Positions 16,229 through 24,795 of a DNA stretch of 40,311 nucleotides are shown here, one piece after another. The stretch's first letter is position 1. Each line of letters begins with the position of its first letter. The translations under genes and the position numbers were made by a program. Source of the DNA: JAISDD01 sp031553935 (GTDB lineage: Bacteria; Bacillota; Syntrophomonadia; Syntrophomonadales; Syntrophomonadaceae); the NCBI GenBank assembly GCA_031553935.1, contig JAVBKS010000017.1, positions 1 to 40,311 of the forward strand, given 5' to 3'. The notes beneath the pieces are model-generated. The model was not told the DNA's origin, made no database searches, and was given only the letters and a program-made list of their open reading frames with translations.

Positions 16229-18292
16229 GTGAAGGATTTACTGCTAGAGATAGGTATTGAAGAAGTACCGGCGGCATATATGCCTGCTGCCGTTAATAAT
16301 TTGCAGAAGATAGCAAAGCAAATGCTAACCGAAGCGAATATTTCGTTTACGGAACTAAAAGTATTTGCAACTGCAAGGAGGATGACTCTTCTGGCTGAGG
16401 GTATGTCTGAAGTTCAGTCAGATGAGCTCACTGAGATTAAGGGGCCCAAAAAGAGCATTGCTTATGATGGCGAAGGTAATCCTTCCAAAGCGGGGCAGGG
16501 ATTTGCTCGAGCACAGGGCTTTGAATTCAACGATTTAATTATCAATACGGTTGATGGGGTAGAATATGTATTCGCAATAAAAAAAACTATTGGCCAAAGC
16601 ACCGCGCTGATAATGCCAAATCTATTAGAAAAAATCATTTTGGGGATGTCATTTCCAAAATCGATGCGCTGGGGCTATAATTCTACTAGATTTGCCCGAC
16701 CTATACGCTGGCTCTTAGCATTTTTCGGAGACGAATTTATTGAGTTTAGCATTGAAAATATAAAGTCCCAGCCCTATACCATGGGACACAGATTTTTGTC
16801 CACAGATTGGATTAAAGTAGAAAGCATACCTCAATACTTTGCCTTGTTACCAGAACATCAAGTAATTCTTGATCAAGAAGTGCGGCGCTCAATGGTTTTA
16901 AACCAAATTAATGATGTTGCCGCTGCTTGCGGCGGTCATCCAATGGAAAATGACGATCTTCTAGAAGAAATCAACTACTTGGTTGAGTACCCCACTGCGT
17001 TTGTAGGCAAGTTTTCGAAAGAATACCTGTCGGTTCCTCCCGAGGTTTTAATAACATCTATGATTGAGCATCAAAGGTATTACCCGATGTTTGATGGCAA
17101 TGAAAGTTTGCTGCCTAACTTTATTGGGGTTAGAAACGGCGGTCAAGATTTTTTGGAAAATGTGATTGCTGGCAATGAGAGAGTATTAAAAGCTAGGCTT
17201 GAGGATGCCTTGTTCTTTTGGAACGAGGACTTGAAAAAAGATCTTGCTTCTTTAGCACAAGGTTTAGCAAATGTCATGCACCATGAACAGTTAGGAAGCT
17301 TATCTGATAAGATCAAGAGGGTTGAAGAACTGGCTGTCTATTTAGGTAATGCATTAACCCTTAGCGATGAAGATATAATTATAAGGTCAGCCAAATTGTG
17401 CAAAGCCGATTTATTATCGCAAATGGTTTACGAATTTCCAGAATTGCAGGGAATAATGGGCAGGTACTATGCCATAGAGCAAAAGGAGAAAATTGAAGTA
17501 GCCGAGGCCATTTTCGAGCATTATTTACCTAGATTCGCAGGGGATGAACTGCCATGTAATCCTACCGGTATTGTTCTTAGTTTAGCGGACAAAATCGATA
17601 ATATAACTGCTTTCTTCGCTATTGGAATTAAGCCCTCAGGCTCACAGGATCCTTACGCGCTGCGGCGCCAGGCATTAGGGGTTATCAACATTATTTTGGA
17701 AAACAAGTTGGAGATCGATCTCCCTGCTTGTATCGGCAAGAGTCTTAAGACATTAAAGGCTACAGCGCTGAAACAAACCGCAAGTGATATTGTTGATGAG
17801 ATCATGAGCTTTTTTGCCCAGAGGCTGCGCGGGGTATTCTCCGATAGAGGGTATTCATACGATGTGATTGATGCCTTGTTATCAACCCAAGTAGTTAGTT
17901 TAAGTGATATCCTTGATCGGGTTAATGCTTTGCAGGAATTCAAAAATAGTGCTGATTATCAAGATTTTATCGTGGTATTCAATCGCGCTAATAACTTGGC
18001 GAAAAAAGAGACCATTACGACTTGGAGCAAAGAGGCCCTAGTCGAAAAATGTGATTTTGAATTATATGAAGCCATGGAGTCTATGAAAAATACTTTCAAG
18101 TCATTAATTGATGCGAAAGAATATAATAAGGCGCTTTTGAGTCTGGCTTCTTTGCGCCGTCCCCTCGACGAATTTTTTACTCAAGTTATGGTTATGGTAG
18201 ATGATACCAACCTGCGTTCGGCGCGTCTTGGATTATTATTTGAAATATCGCAATCTTGCTTGATAATTGCTGATTTTAGTAAATTAGCATAG
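16229..18292 (+). CDS. glyS: Glycyl-tRNA synthetase beta subunit
   Basis: The 687-residue tRNA-binding subunit of GlyRS. It begins KDLLLEIGIEEVPAAYMP, contains FPKSMRWGYNSTRFARPIRWL (about 147-167), and ends with an anticodon-binding region including NRANNLAKK. Full length for the family. It starts at GTG with GAGGAGGTG just upstream, inside the end of glyQ, and is translated with it. Confidence 0.97.
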   Translation: MKDLLLEIGIEEVPAAYMPAAVNNLQKIAKQMLTEANISFTELKVFATARRMTLLAEGMSEVQSDELTEIKGPKKSIAYDGEGNPSKAGQGFARAQGFEFNDLIINTVDGVEYVFAIKKTIGQSTALIMPNLLEKIILGMSFPKSMRWGYNSTRFARPIRWLLAFFGDEFIEFSIENIKSQPYTMGHRFLSTDWIKVESIPQYFALLPEHQVILDQEVRRSMVLNQINDVAAACGGHPMENDDLLEEINYLVEYPTAFVGKFSKEYLSVPPEVLITSMIEHQRYYPMFDGNESLLPNFIGVRNGGQDFLENVIAGNERVLKARLEDALFFWNEDLKKDLASLAQGLANVMHHEQLGSLSDKIKRVEELAVYLGNALTLSDEDIIIRSAKLCKADLLSQMVYEFPELQGIMGRYYAIEQKEKIEVAEAIFEHYLPRFAGDELPCNPTGIVLSLADKIDNITAFFAIGIKPSGSQDPYALRRQALGVINIILENKLEIDLPACIGKSLKTLKATALKQTASDIVDEIMSFFAQRLRGVFSDRGYSYDVIDALLSTQVVSLSDILDRVNALQEFKNSADYQDFIVVFNRANNLAKKETITTWSKEALVEKCDFELYEAMESMKNTFKSLIDAKEYNKALLSLASLRRPLDEFFTQVMVMVDDTNLRSARLGLLFEISQSCLIIADFSKLA

Positions 18293-18385
18293 TATTTTCG
18301 TTAAATATTTGCGGAAAAAGGATTTTATTTCTTTGATATAGTATATATAATTAATATTAATTGCTTAAAAAGTATAGCATAATGG

Positions 18386-19033
18386 TTGGTGTTAATCATA
18401 GATATCAATGAAAGACAATCGAAAATCCTTAAAATTGTTGCAGATTTCGAGCCAATAACAGGGGAGCGGATTGCTGATAAACTTAGTATGACTAGAGCAG
18501 CTTTAAGGCCAGACTTGGCTGTGCTCACCATATCGGGGTATTTAGAAGCTAAGCCTCGGGTCGGTTATACTATCAACAATAACCGCTCTACTAATGCTTT
18601 TGGGAAAATCATTTCTAAATACTTGGTGAAAGATATTCAGTCAGTACCAACAGTTGTTAAATCAGATGCCAGTATTTACGATGCGATTGTAACTCTGTTC
18701 ACTGAAGATAGCGGCAGCTTATTTATTGTCGACAATGACAATAATTTGTGCGGAGTAGTTTCACGCAAAGATTTATTGAAAACGACATTAGGAAAAGCAG
18801 ACATTCATAGGATGCCGATTAGCGTAATAATGACAAGAATGCCGAATGTAATAACGGTTACCCAGAATGATAATGTATTAGAAGCAGTAAAAAAATTAGT
18901 TGAGCATGAAGTCGACAGCTTGCCGGTTGTCGACCTAAAGATAAATGGCGAAAATGACGAATCCACTAAGGTGGTGGGCAAGGTATCTAAGACTAACATT
19001 ATAAGGATGTTTTTGGATTTAGCCGATAGATAA
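18386..19033 (+). CDS. ccpN: CcpN-type transcriptional repressor (HTH + two CBS domains)
   Basis: The 215-residue protein has a winged-helix N-terminus with the CcpN-specific stretch MTRAALRPDLAVLTISGYLEA (about 34-54) and two CBS domains (about 75-135 and 145-208). In Bacillus, CcpN represses gluconeogenic genes when glucose is present, and the next gene is yqfL, as here. ppdK lies immediately downstream, so the target may be this very cluster (inference). The start is uncertain: TTG at 18386 or GTG at 18389, with no strong RBS. A possible promoter TTGATA (18333-18338) / TATTAA (18355-18360) lies upstream. Confidence 0.88.
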   Translation: MVLIIDINERQSKILKIVADFEPITGERIADKLSMTRAALRPDLAVLTISGYLEAKPRVGYTINNNRSTNAFGKIISKYLVKDIQSVPTVVKSDASIYDAIVTLFTEDSGSLFIVDNDNNLCGVVSRKDLLKTTLGKADIHRMPISVIMTRMPNVITVTQNDNVLEAVKKLVEHEVDSLPVVDLKINGENDESTKVVGKVSKTNIIRMFLDLADR

Positions 19034-19056
19034 TTTTTTAGATCGGGGGCATATGT

Positions 19057-19884
19057 TTGAGTAATCACTTGCCGGGGGTTTATATAGTCTCAGATTCAAT
19101 CGGAGAGACTGCCGAGATGGTAGTGCGGGCAGCTGCCAGTCAGTTTAATTCTGGAGAAATGACAATTCACCAAGTTCCCAATATTTCGGACAAAGCAACA
19201 ATTGACAAAATTGTCCAATTTGCTGCGAAGAATAGATTTATGATCGCCTACACTCTAGTCATAAATGAGCTGGCAGAGCATTTGGCAGAGAAAGCCAATG
19301 AATATGATGTGGTGAGTGTTGATATACTGGGGCCACTAATCGATGCTTTCAAATTGTCCAGCAACATCGAGCCGCGGCGTGAGCCTGGGCTGTTTAGGAA
19401 AATTGATGAGATGTATTATCGCCGCGTGGAGTCAGTTGAATTTGCGGTTCGTTATGATGACGGCAAAGATCCACGAGGAATCGAACTAGCAGATATTGTA
19501 CTAGTAGGAGTTTCAAGGACTTCAAAGACTCCTTTGTCAATGTATTTGGCTCATAAGCGCATTAAGGTCGCAAATGTCCCGTTAGTACCTGAGGTAGCCC
19601 CGCCCGAGCAGCTTTTCATTGCCGAAAAGGGGAAAATTATCGGTCTTAAGATAAGCGATGAGCAATTAACTAATATTCGTTCCGAACGGCTAAAGAGTAT
19701 GGGATTAGCCGGTCAAGCCAGTTATGCATCTCAAGCCCGAATTTCGGAAGAGTTAGATTATGCCGATCGTATTATGAGGAGAATTGGATGCCCAATAATT
19801 GATGTAACCAATAAAGCTGTTGAGGAAACAGCCAGTAAAATTCTCGAAATATATTATAGGAGGTTGAGTAATGTCAAGTCATAA
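19057..19884 (+). CDS. yqfL: Pyruvate, phosphate dikinase regulatory protein (bifunctional kinase/phosphorylase)
   Basis: A 275-residue DUF299-family protein with the P-loop GVSRTSKT (151-158) and the N-terminal YIVSDSIGETAE. The family phosphorylates (ADP-dependent) and dephosphorylates (Pi-dependent) a threonine next to the catalytic histidine of PPDK or PEP synthase. Its target gene ppdK follows with a 14-bp overlap, the clearest genetic indication of function. It starts at TTG (19057) behind GGGGG. Confidence 0.95.
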   Translation: MSNHLPGVYIVSDSIGETAEMVVRAAASQFNSGEMTIHQVPNISDKATIDKIVQFAAKNRFMIAYTLVINELAEHLAEKANEYDVVSVDILGPLIDAFKLSSNIEPRREPGLFRKIDEMYYRRVESVEFAVRYDDGKDPRGIELADIVLVGVSRTSKTPLSMYLAHKRIKVANVPLVPEVAPPEQLFIAEKGKIIGLKISDEQLTNIRSERLKSMGLAGQASYASQARISEELDYADRIMRRIGCPIIDVTNKAVEETASKILEIYYRRLSNVKS

Positions 19885-22516
19885 GTATGTTTATTTGTTT
19901 GAGGAAGGTAACTCTAATATGAAAGAATTGTTGGGGGGGAAAGGAGCCAATTTGGCCGAAATGACCAAAATTGGTTTGCCGGTACCTCCTGGCTTCACGA
20001 TAACCTCGGAGGCATGTAATACATTTCTTGATGCCCACGGGAAACTCACAGAAGATGTTTTAGTGCAGACAAACGAAGCGATGTACATACTGGAACAAAA
20101 GACCGGCAAAAAATTTGGTGACAAACTAGACCCATTATTGGTTTCAGTAAGATCTGGAGCAGCAGTTTCTATGCCTGGAATGATGGACACCATCCTGAAT
20201 CTAGGACTAAATGATGATTCGGTACATGGTTTAGCAAATTTAACCGGTAATGAGCGCTTCGCATTTGACTGTTACCGCCGTTTTATCCAAATGTTCAGCA
20301 ATGTAGTTCTAGAAATAGACCATCATAATTTCGAAGAAATAGTAGAAAAGTATAAAAGAAAACTCAGTTTAATATTTGATTATGATATTCCAGCCGCTGA
20401 ACTTCAGGAGATTATCAAAGAGTATAAAAACTTAGTTAAAAAAGAGAAAGGCTTTGATTTTCCACAAGAAGTTAAGGATCAGCTCATATTATCAATTCAA
20501 GCGGTTTTTAGCTCATGGAATAATCAACGCGCTATTGTTTACCGCAAGCTTAACAAGATAGATGATAGTTTAGGAACCGCGGTAAATATTCAATGCATGG
20601 CATTCGGCAATATGGGTGATGATAGCGGAACTGGGGTTGCCTTTACCCGTAACCCATCAACTGGAACCAAAGAACTATATGGTGAATTTCTCGTTAATGC
20701 CCAAGGCGAGGATGTCGTAGCTGGAATTCGGACACCAACCCCGATTTCGAAGCTGCAAGAACAATTACCCGGAGTTTATCAGCAATTTATTGATACCTGC
20801 GATATTTTAGAAAACCATTATCGCGATTTACAGGATATTGAATTTACCGTCGAGCGGGGTATCCTTTATATGCTTCAGACCAGAAATGGCAAGAGGACTG
20901 CTAATGCTGCAGTTAAGGTTGCAGTTGATATGGTTGCTGAAGGAATAATAAGCAAACAAGAGGCTATGCTTAGAGTAGAGCCGGAATCGATCAATCAACT
21001 GCTGCATAGACAAATTGATAACACCGTTGCCCTTACTCCCATTGCGGTTGGTTTGCCGGCTTCTCCGGGAGCAGCATGCGGCAAAGCAGTTTTTGATGCC
21101 AATTTAGCAGAAAAATTAGGCCAGAACGGAGAAAAGGTCGTTATGGTCCGCAATGAGACCACCCCGGATGACATTCATGGTATTATCCATTCTGAAGGAG
21201 TTCTCACGGCTCGCGGCGGTATGACTTCGCATGCGGCGGTTGTGGCCAGAGGCATGGGAAAACCATGTGTTTGTGGCTGCGAAAGTATTAAGCTTGATTT
21301 TCAAGCTCGTACTTTTGAATCAAATGGAGTAGTGGTTAAAGAAGGCGATATTATTACCCTTGATGGTGCTACCGGCAAAGTAATGTTGGGTGAAGTTCCG
21401 ATGATTGAACCGACTCTGTCAAAAGAATTCGAAACCCTTCTAGAATGGGCGAATGAAGCCAAAAGATTGCAAGTTAGAGCAAATGCCGATACCCCTGAAG
21501 ATGCCACCAGAGCTAGAGAATTCGGAGCCGAAGGAATCGGATTATGCCGTACGGAGCATATGTTTATGGCCCAAGAACGTTTGCCCTTTGTTCAGAAAAT
21601 GATTTTAGCCGAAACCTTGGAAGAAAGAGAAGAGAGCCTCGCTGACTTATTGCCTTTCCAAAGAAGTGATTTCTATGGCATTCTCAAAGCGATGTCACCT
21701 TTGCCGGTTACTATTAGATTGCTTGATCCGCCTTTACATGAATTCTTACCTGATCGGGAAAACTTATTGCTGCAGATTCATGAGAAAAAGATCAATAAAA
21801 TCAATGATTCTGAATTAGTAATTCAAGAAGAATTACTGAAAAAAATTGATAATCTGGATGAAGCTAATCCCATGCTGGGCCACCGGGGCTGCCGCTTAGG
21901 GATAAGTTACCCTGAAATCTACCGCATGCAGGCGCGGGCAATATTTGAAGCTGCAACCCAGCTCAAAAAAGAAAATATCTCCACTTTTGCGGAAGTCGAA
22001 ATACCATTGGTCATGGATGTTGCTGAACTAGCAATGTTAAAGCAAGATATTCTGGCTGTGTATGAAACGGTAAAGAGTGAGACCGGGATTGAACTCGAGT
22101 TTACGATTGGAACCATGCTGGAATTACCGAGAGCTTGTTTAATAACTGATGAAATAGCCACTGAGGCTGAGTTCTTTTCGTTTGGAACTAATGATCTAAC
22201 ACAGACAACTTTAGGCTTTAGCCGCGATGATGCTGAAGGTAAGTTTATTCCGGTTTATCTGGAAAAGAAGATCATGCGCGATAATCCTTTCGCAGTTCTT
22301 GACCGTAAAGGCGTGGGTGCTTTGATGAAGATGGCGATTGCTGGAGCCAGAAAGCAAAAACCAGGAGTTCTGATGGGGATATGTGGTGAACACGGCGGTG
22401 AAACCAGTTCGATCGAATTCTGCCATCAAATCGGCTTAGACTATGTCAGCTGCTCCCCATACCGCATCCCGGTTGCGCGCTTAGCTGCTGCCCAGGCGGC
22501 AATTAACAACGGCTAA
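19871..22516 (+). CDS. ppdK: Pyruvate, phosphate dikinase
   Basis: The 881-residue full-length enzyme interconverts pyruvate + ATP + Pi and PEP + AMP + PPi. It has an N-terminal ATP-grasp domain starting GGKGANLAEMTKIGLPVPPGF. A central swivel domain carries the phosphohistidine H454 in GGMTSHAAV, where T452 is the usual regulatory threonine. A C-terminal PEP/pyruvate TIM barrel carries the catalytic cysteine C838 in GICGEHGG. GGAGG lies 8 bp before the ATG inside yqfL. It can act in glycolysis or gluconeogenesis; the adjacent CcpN and regulatory protein suggest tight control of the direction. Confidence 0.97.
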   Translation: MSSHKYVYLFEEGNSNMKELLGGKGANLAEMTKIGLPVPPGFTITSEACNTFLDAHGKLTEDVLVQTNEAMYILEQKTGKKFGDKLDPLLVSVRSGAAVSMPGMMDTILNLGLNDDSVHGLANLTGNERFAFDCYRRFIQMFSNVVLEIDHHNFEEIVEKYKRKLSLIFDYDIPAAELQEIIKEYKNLVKKEKGFDFPQEVKDQLILSIQAVFSSWNNQRAIVYRKLNKIDDSLGTAVNIQCMAFGNMGDDSGTGVAFTRNPSTGTKELYGEFLVNAQGEDVVAGIRTPTPISKLQEQLPGVYQQFIDTCDILENHYRDLQDIEFTVERGILYMLQTRNGKRTANAAVKVAVDMVAEGIISKQEAMLRVEPESINQLLHRQIDNTVALTPIAVGLPASPGAACGKAVFDANLAEKLGQNGEKVVMVRNETTPDDIHGIIHSEGVLTARGGMTSHAAVVARGMGKPCVCGCESIKLDFQARTFESNGVVVKEGDIITLDGATGKVMLGEVPMIEPTLSKEFETLLEWANEAKRLQVRANADTPEDATRAREFGAEGIGLCRTEHMFMAQERLPFVQKMILAETLEEREESLADLLPFQRSDFYGILKAMSPLPVTIRLLDPPLHEFLPDRENLLLQIHEKKINKINDSELVIQEELLKKIDNLDEANPMLGHRGCRLGISYPEIYRMQARAIFEAATQLKKENISTFAEVEIPLVMDVAELAMLKQDILAVYETVKSETGIELEFTIGTMLELPRACLITDEIATEAEFFSFGTNDLTQTTLGFSRDDAEGKFIPVYLEKKIMRDNPFAVLDRKGVGALMKMAIAGARKQKPGVLMGICGEHGGETSSIEFCHQIGLDYVSCSPYRIPVARLAAAQAAINNG

Positions 22517-22525
22517 TGGATTTAG

Positions 22526-22534
22526 TGTTATAAT
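22526..22534 (+). promoter_or_regulatory. Extended -10 promoter for ferritin
   Basis: TGTTATAAT is a perfect extended -10 element without a recognisable -35, immediately after ppdK. A hairpin AAGACC/GGTCTT (22541-22562) follows in the leader, about 50 bp ahead of the ferritin start. Confidence 0.5.
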
Positions 22535-22613
22535 GTAGGTAAGACCTAATATGATTGGTCTTTAGAAGTGGTTATCTTTTGACGAAAATCGACAATGTGA
22601 AAGGAGTGATCAA

Positions 22614-23132
22614 ATGCTTAAAGAGAGTATAACAAAGGCTTTGAGTGAGCAGGTTAATGCCGAGTATTATTCAGCCTATTTGTATTTAGCGATGTCAGCT
22701 TATTGCGATCAAATGGGGCTGAAGGGATGTGCAAATTGGTTGCACATACAAGCCAAAGAGGAAATGGCTCATGGTACCCATATGTTTGAGCACATATTAG
22801 AAAGAGGAGCAATGCCTAGTTTTGCTGAGGTCAAAGCTCCGGTCACGAACTTTGATAATCTTACCAGCCTATTTGCTCAGGTTTTGAGTCATGAACAGTA
22901 TGTTACCGAAAGAATTAACCATATAGCATCACTGGCGATGCAGGAAAATGACCACGCAACTTATGATTTTATACAGTGGTATGTAAAAGAGCAGATCGAA
23001 GAAGAAGCGACCGCCGAAGAAATCTTGCAGAAATTGAAACTTTTTGGAGAGAACTCCGGCATGTTATACAATCTGGATAAAGAAATGAGTACCAGAGTAT
23101 TTGTTGATCCTTTTGCGGCAGCTAACCCCTGA
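22614..23132 (+). CDS. ftnA: Ferritin (non-heme, FtnA type)
   Basis: The 172-residue four-helix protein has the complete ferroxidase set at the same numbers as E. coli FtnA: E17, Y24, E50, H53, E94, Q127 and E130. It oxidises Fe(II) and stores it as a mineral core in a 24-subunit shell, which also lowers oxidative stress. AAAGGAG precedes the ATG. It is monocistronic, with its own promoter and a strong terminator. Confidence 0.95.
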   Translation: MLKESITKALSEQVNAEYYSAYLYLAMSAYCDQMGLKGCANWLHIQAKEEMAHGTHMFEHILERGAMPSFAEVKAPVTNFDNLTSLFAQVLSHEQYVTERINHIASLAMQENDHATYDFIQWYVKEQIEEEATAEEILQKLKLFGENSGMLYNLDKEMSTRVFVDPFAAANP

Positions 23133-23164
23133 TATAATTGATCAATATGGAAATTCATAAAAAA

Positions 23165-23190
23165 GGTGCAGCAAAAGCTGCACCTTTTTT
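23165..23190 (+). terminator. Bidirectional terminator between ferritin and the FIST-like gene
   Basis: A perfect 8-bp stem GGTGCAGC-aaaa-GCTGCACC is flanked by A6 on the left and T6 on the right. It can therefore end both the plus-strand ferritin transcript and the minus-strand transcript that stops at 23207. Confidence 0.93.
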
Positions 23191-23206
23191 AGATTAAAAA
23201 ACTATT

Positions 23207-24169
23207 CTACCTGATGCATAAATAAACTAAGGTTTGATTAACCAGTTGATAGGCAATTTCTCCAAAGGTTATGGGCCCCAAAAATGATTCGATTTTTTTA
23301 CCTTCAAGTTCTCCGTATAAGAAATTCAAAATACAATTGCAGGAGAAAACGGCTTCAATGTCATTATGGCTTTCAATTTGCAATCTAAACTCCTGGGCAT
23401 AGTCAGGAACTGCTTCAGCGAATTGATATTTAATACCTCGAAATACCGGAGCATAGAAGGCAACCGTAACATCGGATAATTCGCGGAATGAAGTATTAAT
23501 ATAGGCTCCGGAATAATCACCAATTAGTGGGAGTTGAGTATTAATGTTATTAGCGCGCAAATAATCGGCGAAGTTAGTCTCTTTACCGTCAATCAAGCAG
23601 TTTTCCGCTGTAAAGGAGTCTTCAGTAAACTCTAGGATTGGACTATTGGGATCAGGTCTAAATATATTAATGATGCCGATTTCTACTAACTTGTCTGCGG
23701 GTATGGCAATATGCATAGCAACTGCTTTGTTATCGTAATAAGTGCCGGTTTTTCCGTCAAAGACCCCAGGTACTTGTGTAGGTTTGCTAAGGTTAACTCC
23801 GGCAACCCAGCCTACAATATTCTTGAAGAAAATGTCGTCAAAGTCAGCAGCATTTTTAGCATAGTTTTTATGTACTTCGCTGTCAGCAGGGACAATTAAT
23901 ATAGTGAAACCATTATCATATGCATCCTTGGTTATACTGTTTAAGTCGACTTCAGAATATGATTTGATAGTGCAGTCAGCGAAATTCAATTCATTGACAA
24001 ATAGTTTTTCTGAGGTGACAACTCCGCCATCAGCGGCCATAAAGTACTCGATTGTGCCCCCGATCCAATTGCCCTTGGGGAGCTTTCTTAATAAATCTTC
24101 ATTTCCAGCAATATGAAGCAATTTCTTTTGATTGATCTTTTCAATAGTTTCGTTTATTCCTAATAGCAT
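23207..24169 (-). CDS. FIST-like protein of unknown function
   Basis: A 320-residue soluble protein without signal peptide or membrane helix. Its end, FGEIAYQLVNQTLVYL (about 302-317), preceded by CNCILNFLYG (about 278-287), resembles the close of FIST_C domains. FIST proteins are thought to sense small ligands, possibly amino acids, in signal transduction. The N-terminal half has the alternating beta/alpha pattern of that fold, but I cannot confirm the domain by eye. AAGGAG lies before the ATG. It follows a 73-residue gene by 14 bp, so the two are co-transcribed. Confidence 0.55.
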   Translation of the reverse strand: MLLGINETIEKINQKKLLHIAGNEDLLRKLPKGNWIGGTIEYFMAADGGVVTSEKLFVNELNFADCTIKSYSEVDLNSITKDAYDNGFTILIVPADSEVHKNYAKNAADFDDIFFKNIVGWVAGVNLSKPTQVPGVFDGKTGTYYDNKAVAMHIAIPADKLVEIGIINIFRPDPNSPILEFTEDSFTAENCLIDGKETNFADYLRANNINTQLPLIGDYSGAYINTSFRELSDVTVAFYAPVFRGIKYQFAEAVPDYAQEFRLQIESHNDIEAVFSCNCILNFLYGELEGKKIESFLGPITFGEIAYQLVNQTLVYLCIR

Positions 24170-24183
24170 GCAATAGCACTCCT

Positions 24184-24405
24184 TTATAGTTTTGCCAGCA
24201 GATCAAAATCTTTACTCAGAATGGCTTTGTATTGGGTAATAAAGGCATTGATTTCAGCTAAACTCTTTTTTAACAGTTCGTTGTTGGGATCTTTAGAGTA
24301 TAATCCGCTCAACCTTGTAACTAAAAGGCTAAATCCTAATTGATTGAATTTTATGTTGTTTTCACGAGACAGCAGTTTTTTTACTTGGGTTTCATTTAGC
24401 TGCAT
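24184..24405 (-). CDS. Small helical protein of unknown function, partner of the FIST-like gene
   Basis: 73 residues, starting MQLNETQVKKLLSR at 24405 behind a strong AAGGAGGAT; an upstream in-frame ATG would add 18 residues but lacks an RBS. It is charged, predicted mostly helical, and has no signal, membrane helix or cysteine cluster. The 14-bp gap to the FIST-like gene indicates one operon and perhaps a joint function. No family recognised. Confidence 0.75.
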   Translation of the reverse strand: MQLNETQVKKLLSRENNIKFNQLGFSLLVTRLSGLYSKDPNNELLKKSLAEINAFITQYKAILSKDFDLLAKL

Positions 24406-24455
24406 AGATATCCTCCTTTTGGAATACAAGCATAAACAATATACTATTTGACTAG

Positions 24456-24605
24456 TCAATATTCTTTGATACTTTCTATATCGAATGATTGCAATAAAAT
24501 TTTTAGTTTTTGCGATTCATAGTTAACAAAATAGACGAATGCTGCTGTTGAGACCGCAACTAGCAGTCGTACCAAAGCATCAATAATTGAAACCGTATGT
24601 GCATT
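24456..24605 (-). pseudogene. Possible tiny membrane protein, frameshifted or non-canonical start
   Basis: On the minus strand a 49-codon frame is open from a TAG to the stop TGA at 24456-24458. It encodes one hydrophobic helix (LVRLLVAVSTAAFVYFV) and a charged tail ending SIKEY. It has no ATG. An ATG at 24604 with AAAGGA upstream (24610-24616) lies in another frame and stops after 14 codons; a one-base shift would join the two. It sits directly upstream of the 73-residue gene. Either a broken gene, a TTG/ATT-started peptide, or chance. Confidence 0.3.
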
Positions 24606-24795
24606 CTAGTCCTTTTTAGGGAAATCAATATTTATATAATGTTCTAAACAGAGTTTTTGGAGATAGAAATAGTTAATAATGTGAGGGAATAGCGGCGAGT
24701 ATCAGCAGAGCGGGCTTTTTGCAAATAACCCGCCTGCTGCAAATAAGTCAAGAGATGTATGAATGTAATCAAAAAATAGTGTTTCGCCTGATTTT
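24606..24795. other. Intergenic stretch without a clear gene
   Basis: AT-rich sequence between the small-protein locus and the flavoprotein gene. The only structure I see is a stem-loop at 24704-24740, in which GCAG/CTGC and CGGG/CCCG flank the palindrome TTTGCAAA. It lacks a T tract, so it is not a normal terminator. Confidence 0.4.

Noticed and set aside
24704..24740. Stem-loop as terminator of the flavoprotein gene
   Set aside because: Good pairing but no T tract on either side; kept only as a note on the intergenic region.
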